This document shows positions 57,248-64,000 of a stretch of DNA of 64,000 bases, piece after piece; position 1 is the first letter of the stretch; every line of letters starts with the position of its first letter. A program made the position numbers and the translations under genes. The notes under the pieces were generated by a model that was given only the letters and a program-made list of their open reading frames with translations, did not search any database and had not been told where the DNA came from. The DNA comes from Geomicrobium sp. JCM 19038 (GTDB taxonomy: Bacteria > Bacillota > Bacilli > Bacillales > Marinococcaceae). The stretch lies in NCBI RefSeq assembly GCF_000698125.1, contig NZ_BAXA01000012.1, forward strand, positions 1 to 64,000. Reading direction: 5' to 3'.

Positions 57248-58620
57248 AGTTACGAACGAAAATTCAACTTCTTGCTTCCGTCGTTGTCGTTGTGTTTGTA
57301 AGCTTAACGAATGTGTCCGTCTATTTGTTTTACGAAAACCAAAGCTTTCAAAGTGAGGCAGAACGGGTACTCAATCAGACAGATGCGATGAGTCAAGCGG
57401 TGAGTACCGTTCCATACGATGAACTTATCCTCGTAAACGTTATTCAGTCATACATTCCGTCAGAAGGAATGATTCGACTTATTAATCAAGACGAAGAAAG
57501 TTTTCACACCTTTACGACGGACGAGTCATTTTCTTCTATTTCGACTTCGTTTACAGATTCTCAAACAGCCCAAACATTGACAACAGATGATCAAGAGCGA
57601 TATGTCATTGCCTCAAAGCCATTAATTTGGGAAGACGGTGAAATTGTTACGCTTCAAGTCGTTGAACGATTGTATGGATTAGAAGAAAATATGGCGTTGT
57701 TGCGATATATTTTAATCGTAGCATCCATCATTGCTATCTTGCCTGCCGTTGTTGGAGGTTTTTTGCTTGCAGCAGTGATCGTCAAACCCGTACAACGGTT
57801 AAGTGAAACGATGGTGCACGTTGAAGCAGAAGGGAACTTTCAGAAGTTAAACGAACAAAACGTAACGAAAGATGAACTTGGACAATTGACGGTGGCATTT
57901 AATAAAATGATGGAGCGATTGCATCGGCAATTTAAGCAACAAGAGCAGTTTGTATCAGATGCCTCCCATGAGTTGCGAACGCCGTTAACCGTCATTGATG
58001 GCTACGCCAAATTACTACTTAGAAGAGACATTGATCGTAGTTCTCCACTATTTAAAGAGTCATTACTTGCAATTTCTGATGAGACAAAACAGATGCAACA
58101 CTTAACAGAGCAGTTATTGATCCTTGCTAAAGATGATGAGCAATTGCACGTTGAGAAGACGACGTTTTTCGTTGATCAACTTCTAGAAGAAGTTCGTGAT
58201 CGTTTTCAAGTCGCAACAAACCGTTCGATTAAACAGATTAATCAGCGGTCGTCTCAAACGGTGTATGCAGATCGTGAGAAAGTAAAGCAAGTTTTGTATA
58301 TCTTAGTGGACAATGCTCTAAAGTATAGTGAAGGAGAAGTTGAGTTTGTCGTAGATCGCAAAAAAGACACGGTATACGTTCGAGTTCGTGATTATGGTGT
58401 TGGAATTGATGAGCAAGAGGTCGCCTACATATTTGATCGCTTTTACCAGATCGATGCAGGTCGAAATCGTCAAGCCACTGGTGTTGGGCTCGGGTTGTCT
58501 ATTGCCAAGAAGTTGATAGGAGCACAACAAGCGACCATTTTTGTCGAAAGTAAACAAGGAACATCTACGACGTTCACAATTGGCTTACAAGCTGGAGAGG
58601 ATTGTGGAAGCGATGAGTAA
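57244..58620 (+). CDS. Sensor histidine kinase
   Basis: The partner of the preceding regulator. Two membrane segments (LLASVVVVVFVSLTNVSVYLF and YILIVASIIAILPAVVGGFLL) flank a 130-residue extracytoplasmic sensor domain, followed by HAMP, the dimerisation and phospho-accepting domain (FVSDASHELRTPLTVIDGY) and the ATPase domain (VDNALKYSEG, DYGVGIDEQE, GVGLGLSIAKK). The GTG start overlaps the regulator's stop codon. The signal is unknown. Confidence 0.93.
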   Translation: MKLRTKIQLLASVVVVVFVSLTNVSVYLFYENQSFQSEAERVLNQTDAMSQAVSTVPYDELILVNVIQSYIPSEGMIRLINQDEESFHTFTTDESFSSISTSFTDSQTAQTLTTDDQERYVIASKPLIWEDGEIVTLQVVERLYGLEENMALLRYILIVASIIAILPAVVGGFLLAAVIVKPVQRLSETMVHVEAEGNFQKLNEQNVTKDELGQLTVAFNKMMERLHRQFKQQEQFVSDASHELRTPLTVIDGYAKLLLRRDIDRSSPLFKESLLAISDETKQMQHLTEQLLILAKDDEQLHVEKTTFFVDQLLEEVRDRFQVATNRSIKQINQRSSQTVYADREKVKQVLYILVDNALKYSEGEVEFVVDRKKDTVYVRVRDYGVGIDEQEVAYIFDRFYQIDAGRNRQATGVGLGLSIAKKLIGAQQATIFVESKQGTSTTFTIGLQAGEDCGSDE

Positions 58621-59116
58621 GAAAATGATTGCCCTTATTGTAGTTTTACTCATCGTGATGATCGTGATTGCGTTATTTCCGAATGACTCAGAAGTATTAT
58701 CGATTGATGAGATGACATCTAAAGTGATTGATGAGTATCCAGGAGAAGTTGTTTATGAAGGACAATCGCAGATGGATAGTTCATCGTCAATGCATGAGTA
58801 TTCTGTGAGGTTCCAAGGAACGGAGTATCAATTATTTGTCGATGAACATGTTGGAACGATTCACGGGCTCTCTAAAGTTGGAGACGCTGATCGTGACAAC
58901 GATGAAGAAAAACGTTCACAAGATGTCATCATTACGAGTGAAGACGCATTAACGATTGCAAAAGGTCATTTTGATGGAGAACTTGATAGCATTGAGTTAG
59001 AAGAGGAAGATGGTCGGATCATCTGGGTCGTTGAACTTGAACGAAATGACTTAGAAGCTGAGATTGAAATTGACGCGTTTACGGGAGAGGTTCTGATTAT
59101 CGCTTACGAAGATTAA
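58613..59116 (+). CDS. Membrane-anchored PepSY-domain protein
   Basis: A 167-residue protein with an N-terminal membrane segment (MIALIVVLLIVMIVIALF) and two PepSY-like repeats outside the cell: about residues 35-85 (SIDEMTSKVIDEYPGEVVYEG...) and 110-167 (ITSEDALTIAKGHFDGELDS, ending TGEVLIIAYED). PepSY proteins are thought to inhibit proteases or to sense at the surface. ATG 58613 overlaps the kinase stop, so it is part of the same unit and may modulate that sensor. It is strongly acidic. Confidence 0.85.
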   Translation: MSKKMIALIVVLLIVMIVIALFPNDSEVLSIDEMTSKVIDEYPGEVVYEGQSQMDSSSSMHEYSVRFQGTEYQLFVDEHVGTIHGLSKVGDADRDNDEEKRSQDVIITSEDALTIAKGHFDGELDSIELEEEDGRIIWVVELERNDLEAEIEIDAFTGEVLIIAYED

Positions 59117-59340
59117 AGTTGAAAGAGTAGTGAATAACTTTACGCTAAAAGTAAAAACTACGTTCAACCGCTGACATTTTTTACAGGATTTTTAATTAAA
59201 TGGTTTTATTTTAGTAATAATCAACGAAATTGTAACAGCATTGAAACCGTATGCTAGAAATATTTCAGTATAATAAACGTATACTCATGGGCAGTACGTG
59301 TATTGAAACGAGTACTTGTCGTAAGAAAGTTGGGCAGGCT
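59117..59340 (+). promoter_or_regulatory. Intergenic region with probable promoter of the poly-gamma-glutamate operon
   Basis: TATAAT at 59269-59274 could be the -10 of the capsule operon, but no -35 lies at the normal distance (TTGAAA at 59241 is 22 bases away). The rest is AT-rich. No terminator is evident after the PepSY gene. Confidence 0.45.
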
Positions 59341-60522
59341 GTGATTACCCTTTTTGCAACCATAATATTAGTAGGGCTATTAGGTTTAGGTATTTATGAG
59401 AAACGAAAACATCAAGTAGAAGTGAACAAAGTTCCTCTGCGCATTAACGTGAACGGCAGCCGGGGGAAGTCTACGGTAACGAGGTTAATTGCTGGGGTTT
59501 TAATGGAGGATGGTATTAAAACGGTCGGTAAGATGACAGGGACGGCAGCCCGGATGTTCTATTGGGATACCGACGAAGAACGACCAATCAAACGGCGACC
59601 GGAAGGCGCCAACATTCGTGAACAAAAAGGCGCAATGAAAGAAGCGGCTGATCGTGGGGCGGAAGCATTTGTTAGCGAATGTATGGCCGTTGCACCAGAT
59701 TATCAGCGCGTTCTTCAAGAGAATTGGATGCAAGCAAACATTACAGTGATCGTTAACGTCGTAGAAGATCATATGGAAGTAATGGGTCCGACTCTTGATC
59801 ATATGGTCGATGCATACAAAGAGACGATTCCTTACAACGGGAAGCTAATTATTTCACCATCTCCGTATGTGGAGTATTTCAAGATTGAGGCACGTAAGCG
59901 AAATACCGAAGTATTTGTTGCCAACACTGATGCGGTTCCTAAATCATACTTAACGAAATTTGAGTACATGATTTTTCCTGAAAACGTCGCTCTTGCTCTC
60001 GCGGTAGCAAAAGCGTTAGACATTGATGAGAACACAGCAGGACGAGGAATGCTTAAAGCAAAGGCAGCTCCAGGTGTGACGAGAGTATTTCCATTTGATA
60101 CAAAGACGAAAGGGAAAGCTTCATTCTTTGTTAATGGTTTCTCTGCAAACGAACCGGCCTCTACTTTAAAGATTTGGGAAAATGTCGTAGAACTTGGGTA
60201 CCCTTCTGAACAGCCAATTATCGTTATGAATTGTCGTTCAGATCGACCTGAACGAACCGAACAGTTCGCAAAAGATTTATTACCAGAGATTGAGATGGAT
60301 AAATTGATCGTTATTGGAGAGGGCATTGGACCGATTCAAAGTGCTTATGATGACGGCCGTCTACGAGTAAATGAACTTGTGAATTTCGAAGGATACGAAG
60401 CAAACGATGTGTTTGATTACTTAGAGCAAGTCGTTGACGGACAAGTTGTCTATGGCATTGGAAATTATCACGGTGCAGTACCATTAATAGAACGATTAGA
60501 AACGATAAAAAAGGAAGCATGA
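59341..60522 (+). CDS. pgsB: Poly-gamma-glutamate synthase PgsB/CapB
   Basis: The ATP-dependent ligase that builds poly-gamma-glutamate, with PgsC at the membrane. The product begins with a membrane segment (ITLFATIILVGLLGLGIYEK), then the Mur-ligase-like P-loop NVNGSRGKSTVTR, WDTDEERPIKRRPEGANIREQ, SECMAVAPDYQ and VNVVEDHMEVMGPT, all family-diagnostic; at about 393 residues it matches B. subtilis PgsB. The start is uncertain: GTG 59341 fits the family N-terminus but has only a weak GGGCAGG site. ATG 59287 or ATG 59251 would add residues, and the latter precedes the putative -10. Confidence 0.92.
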   Translation: MITLFATIILVGLLGLGIYEKRKHQVEVNKVPLRINVNGSRGKSTVTRLIAGVLMEDGIKTVGKMTGTAARMFYWDTDEERPIKRRPEGANIREQKGAMKEAADRGAEAFVSECMAVAPDYQRVLQENWMQANITVIVNVVEDHMEVMGPTLDHMVDAYKETIPYNGKLIISPSPYVEYFKIEARKRNTEVFVANTDAVPKSYLTKFEYMIFPENVALALAVAKALDIDENTAGRGMLKAKAAPGVTRVFPFDTKTKGKASFFVNGFSANEPASTLKIWENVVELGYPSEQPIIVMNCRSDRPERTEQFAKDLLPEIEMDKLIVIGEGIGPIQSAYDDGRLRVNELVNFEGYEANDVFDYLEQVVDGQVVYGIGNYHGAVPLIERLETIKKEA

Positions 60523-60541
60523 CGTAAGGAGTTGCTGTCAG

Positions 60542-60990
60542 TTGTTTGGTACAGAGTTATATATCGCACTCGTGATCGGCGTAGTGCTCAGTTTGATTTA
60601 TACAGAACGAACGGGAATTATGCCAGCGGGTTTAATTGTTCCGGGTTATTTAGCACTCGTCTTTGATCAAGTGATATTTTTAGTAATGATTTTCTTTTTA
60701 AGTTTTATTACGTACTTAATCGTAACTCAAGTCGTCGGTCGAGTTACGATTCTCTACGGTCGACGTAAATTTGCAGCGATGATGACAGTCGGGATCCTCG
60801 TTAAGATGATCTTTGACTATTTCTATCCCGTCTTCCCATTTGAGACCGTAGAATTTAGAGGGCTCGGCGTTATTGTCCCAGACTGATTGCAAACGCATTT
60901 CAACGTCAAGGGGTATTACCGACAACGTTAAGTACACTCGTTCTTAGCGGTATAACGTTTCTAATCGTGTCCTTACTTTATTTCTTATAA
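60542..60990 (+). CDS. pgsC: Poly-gamma-glutamate synthesis protein PgsC/CapC (frameshifted as read)
   Basis: The small membrane partner of PgsB. It starts MFGTELYIALVIGVVLSLIY and carries GIMPAGLIVPGYLALVF and LYGRRKFAAMMTVGI. After VEFRGLGVIVP the frame is lost at 60881: adding one G (CCAGGACTG) gives GLIANAFQRQGVLPTLS and continues to a TAA at 60990. The repaired protein is 149 residues, exactly the B. subtilis PgsC length. The TTG start follows AAGGAGTTGC. Confidence 0.93.
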
Positions 60991-61037
60991 ATTAAGGGCT
61001 TAAGAAATGGGATTTAAATGAGACGAGGGATTACTCG

Positions 61038-62183
61038 ATGGAAAACGAGAAATTTACATTTAAAGAGAAGATGCTCGCATTTACGAAAAAGCACAAAAAA
61101 AGAGCATTGCCTCATAGCATTATCGGTGTTGTTGTCACGCTCGCTATATTACTAGCAGCCAATTGGTGGCCTTTACCAGAACGAGAATCATTAGCTGAGA
61201 CAGGAAGCCAAGAAGAAGAATCAATCTTCACAGCTTCGATGGTGGGAGACATGATGTTAGGAAGATACGTGTCGAACGTCATTGACCATCGTGGAGGGGA
61301 CTTTTTGTTGCATTACGCACAGCCTTATTTCGATGAAGCAGATTATGTCACGGGGAATCTTGAGAATCCGTTATTAATTGACGGTCATGATTATGTACCT
61401 GCAGACAAGGAAATCCACCTTGAGGCACCTGCAGAAACGGTACAGATCTTAGAAAACGCTGGTTTCTCAACGGTGAACATCGCAAACAATCATATTCTTG
61501 ATTATGGTCAACAAGGTTTATACGATACGTTAGAAGTGTTAGACCGATCATCTGTAAATGCAGTTGGACAAGTCCAAAATCCTGCGATTGATTACCAGCA
61601 GATCAACAACATTACGGTCGCAACCATTGGTTTTAACGATGTGTATTATGGTGGCGGTCAAGAAGGAGTGCTGTCGGCGACACCTTCAGAATCACTAGAG
61701 TACATTAAAGCAGCCAAAAGTGGTGAAGATGCGGCTGATCTCGTCATCGCTCACGTGCATGCAGGTGTGGAATATACGAGTACCCCAACTGAGAGACAAG
61801 AGCAGTTAATGAAAGCTTACGTTGACGCTGGAGCAGACATTGTAATTGGGCACCATCCTCACGTGTTGCAATCCGTTGAGACATATAACGACGGCATTAT
61901 TTTCTACTCATTAGGGAACTTTATATTTGATCAAGGGTGGACTCGTACACGAGATACTGCTCTTGCTCAATACCATTTGTATGAGGATGGACGAGCAGAA
62001 ATAGAATTAGTTCCGTTTCGCGTTCATGAAGCACAACCTCGAGCAATTACAGGTCCAAGAGAAGAGTACTTCAAGCAACGGATTTTCCAACAATTAACAA
62101 AGGATACGACAGATGATCAAGCATACGAGATTCGAGATGGAAGGCTAATATTCGAAGTAGATCATCGTCATGTGGTAAACTAA
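61038..62183 (+). CDS. pgsA: Poly-gamma-glutamate synthesis/export protein PgsA/CapA
   Basis: CapA proteins have a calcineurin-like phosphoesterase fold outside the membrane and are needed for poly-gamma-glutamate assembly or export. The 381-residue product has a basic N-terminus, a membrane segment (HSIIGVVVTLAILLAANWW) and the metal-site motifs SMVGDMMLGRYV, GNLENPLL, NIANNHILDYG and GHHPHVLQSVE. ATG 61038 follows a weak GACGAGGGA. The extracellular part is acidic. Confidence 0.94.
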   Translation: MENEKFTFKEKMLAFTKKHKKRALPHSIIGVVVTLAILLAANWWPLPERESLAETGSQEEESIFTASMVGDMMLGRYVSNVIDHRGGDFLLHYAQPYFDEADYVTGNLENPLLIDGHDYVPADKEIHLEAPAETVQILENAGFSTVNIANNHILDYGQQGLYDTLEVLDRSSVNAVGQVQNPAIDYQQINNITVATIGFNDVYYGGGQEGVLSATPSESLEYIKAAKSGEDAADLVIAHVHAGVEYTSTPTERQEQLMKAYVDAGADIVIGHHPHVLQSVETYNDGIIFYSLGNFIFDQGWTRTRDTALAQYHLYEDGRAEIELVPFRVHEAQPRAITGPREEYFKQRIFQQLTKDTTDDQAYEIRDGRLIFEVDHRHVVN

Positions 62184-62234
62184 CACGAGCGAAATACGAG
62201 GTGTTTCGTCGTTCGCAGTGTGGGAGGAAATTAA

Positions 62235-63889
62235 ATGTCCAAAAAAATGACGATAATCATGTCGATTGCAGCCGTCTTGTTGCTTGCGATTGCAGTCGTA
62301 TTCAGTAACGTCACTGAAGAAGCACAACATGAAGAAGGACCTGTAACAGAAGGGGAGGACAACGGATCGTCGTCAGCCCCTACAGGAGAGCAAACTGAAC
62401 TTGGCGACTACGGGGTTACAGCTTCACACCCAATCGCAGAAGAGGTAGGAGAGCAAATTCTCTCTCAAGGCGGTAACGCGGTTGATGCAGCCATTGCCAT
62501 TTCATTTACACTCGGTGTTGTAGAACCTTACGGTTCTGGCATTGGTGGAGGTGGAGCAATGCTCGTGTTAGAAGACTTAGCTTCTGCACCTTCTGTATAC
62601 GATTACCGTGAGATGTCACCTGCTGAGGGGAATGAGAATAACGCGGGTGTACCTGGGTTCGTTAAAGGAATGCAACACGTTCATGAGGCGCACGGAACGT
62701 TGCCAATTGAAGATCTCGTTACACCTGCTATTGAATTAGCGGAGAACGGATTTACCGTTGACGAGATGTTAGAAGATCGATTATACCGTGCGAACGTACG
62801 AATCGATGAGAGTTCAGCACAAGAGTTCTACCCGAGTGGCGTGCGCATTAAAGCCGGAATGGAGCTCGTACAACCGAGACTCGCTGACACGATGCGACGT
62901 CTTTTAGAAAATGGGTTTGAAGACTTTTATACTGGGGAAATGCTAATGAACTTGCTGGAGATCGTAACAGTATAACGCTTGCCGACTTACAAGCTTACGA
63001 GGTGCTTGAGACTGAAGCAGTATCTGGTCAATTTACGGACTACACGGTCTACTCAGCGCCTGCTCCGATGTCTGGGATCACAATGATCCAGCAGTTACAA
63101 ATGGCAGAACTCGCTGGACTTACTGAGGCAGAACCTGGTTCTGCAGAGTTCGCGCATACGTTTGTTGAGATTACGAAAGAAGCCTATCGCGATCGTTCAC
63201 GAAACATTGGTGATCCTACGTTTACTCCAGTAGATGCAGAACAACTAACGAGTATCGACTATAGCGAAGAACTGCTTTCGAATGTCGATTCCCTTGCGAA
63301 CACATCGATTCATGAAGGAGCTGTAGCGAGTACAGATGATCAAGGCAATACGACTGCATTTTCAATTGCAGACGCAGACGGCATGGTCGTATCTGCAACG
63401 AATACGCTCAGTAACTTCTTCGGTGAAGGTGTCATGGTGAATCAAGGATATTTTCTTAACAACCATATGAACAACTTTGCACAAAGTGAAACGTCACCGA
63501 ACCTTTATCAAGGTCACAAACGTTCACGTAGTTTTATTGCTCCAACACTACTCGTTAATCAAGAGAACCAAGAAGTGATTGGTGTTGGTAGCCCAGGTGG
63601 AAATCGTATTCCACAAATAATGAGTCAAGTGCTCGTGTATGGTTCGCAGTTGGGGAACTTCGAAGATGCCATGCAAGCACCGAGGGTGACGCACGGAACG
63701 CACCCAGAAACAAATGAGCAACAAATGATCATTGAACCAGCTTGGCCAGAAGAGAGTGAAGAAGCTCTATTAGAAAGAGGCCATGATGTTGATCGATATT
63801 ATACGTCTGTTTTCTTTGGTGGTCTTCAAGTTCTAATTGCCGATTATGACAATGGGAACGTAAGCCGAATACAAGATCCAAGACGATAG
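62235..63889 (+). CDS. capD: CapD-like gamma-glutamyltransferase (frameshifted as read)
   Basis: A gamma-glutamyltranspeptidase-family enzyme within a capsule operon. In Bacillus anthracis CapD cleaves poly-gamma-glutamate and links it to peptidoglycan; other bacilli release it. An N-terminal membrane or signal segment (IIMSIAAVLLLAIAVVF) is followed by an acidic linker and the large subunit (GGNAVDAAIAISFTLGVVEP, GSGIGGGGAMLV). The expected autocleavage threonine lies in GNTTAFSIADADG. The frame is lost at 62954; adding one G (TTGGCTGG) gives LAGDRNSITLADLQAYEV. The repaired protein is 551 residues. CapD versus a general Ggt rests on operon position and C-terminal SPGGNRIPQIM. Confidence 0.85.
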
Positions 63890-63922
63890 TGAATTGCAAT
63901 GGAGAGAGGAACGAATCAAACG

Positions 63923-64000
63923 ATGAAAGTATTTAAAGCAATACTGCCTGTAGGAATTGTCGCAGTCATTGTGTTCAGTTTGTATGAACTTCAGTATGAA
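63923..64000 (+). CDS. Start of a small membrane peptide, probable CapE/PgsE (partial)
   Basis: The gene runs off the window; 26 codons are visible. They encode a basic start and one membrane segment (MKVFKAILPVGIVAVIVFSL), fitting CapE/PgsE, the about 50-residue peptide ending poly-gamma-glutamate operons. GAGAGAGGAACG precedes the ATG by about 10 bases. The order capB-C-A-D-E would equal that in B. anthracis. The assignment rests on position and size class. Confidence 0.6.
   Translation, partial: MKVFKAILPVGIVAVIVFSLYELQYE

Noticed and set aside
1-64000. tRNA or rRNA genes, CRISPR arrays, insertion sequences, prophage or toxin-antitoxin modules
   Set aside because: No cloverleaf, regular spaced repeats, transposase, integrase or phage gene was recognised on either strand.

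Overview
The window is a Bacillaceae chromosome segment (low-GC, endospore-former). From the start to about 30.45 kb, gene order follows the Bacillus subtilis clpX-to-rpmA block: clpX-lonB-lonA-ysxC, the haem operon hemA-hemC-hemD-hemB-hemL, spoVID-ysxE, valS-folC, comC-spoIIB-maf-radC, mreBCD-minCD, spoIVFA-spoIVFB, rplU-ysxB(prp)-rpmA. Sporulation genes (lonB, spoVID, ysxE, spoIIB, spoIVFA/B) and a competence gene (comC) place it with Bacillus relatives. Secreted and lipid-anchored proteins (PstS, YclQ, PgsA, the CapD-like enzyme) have very acidic exposed regions. With a poly-gamma-glutamate operon this suggests an alkaliphilic or halotolerant member, but that is inference.

After rpmA the subtilis order stops: spo0B-obg is not here. 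The rest is a series of independent units: a Pho-regulated phosphate importer (pstS-C-A-B-B-phoU); a cluster of very small genes ending in a YrzI-family gene; cheA-cheW; a secreted polysaccharide deacetylase; a RodA/FtsW glycosyltransferase; an Ohr peroxidase; a zinc-motif protein followed by a SWIM-domain SNF2 helicase; a Fur-regulated yclNOPQ-type siderophore importer; an SDR oxidoreductase; an ABC-F translation factor (yfmR) with cyclophilin ppiB; an HD hydrolase; an M20 peptidase; a PAP2-response regulator-sensor kinase-PepSY cluster; and a capB-C-A-D-E type poly-gamma-glutamate operon running off the end.

Regulatory signals that can be read directly: a valS T-box with a GTC specifier, a ribosomal L21-type leader, two closely matched sigma-E promoters (spoVID, spoIVFA), a three-repeat Pho box before pstS, a promoter plus Fur box before yclN, a strong sigma-A promoter before a 27-residue cysteine peptide, and many intrinsic terminators.

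Twelve conserved genes are out of frame as read, at 15 places (ysxE, valS twice, mreD, minD, rpmA, cheA, rodA twice, yclN twice, M20 peptidase, PAP2, pgsC, capD). Thirteen are repaired by adding one base, usually a C or G in a short C/G run, and restored lengths match the families. As valS and rpmA are essential, uncorrected sequencing deletions are the best explanation; these loci are annotated as single genes. The most interesting biology is the orphan ClpX-type zinc-binding peptide directly before clpX and the small-ORF cluster between phoU and cheA.
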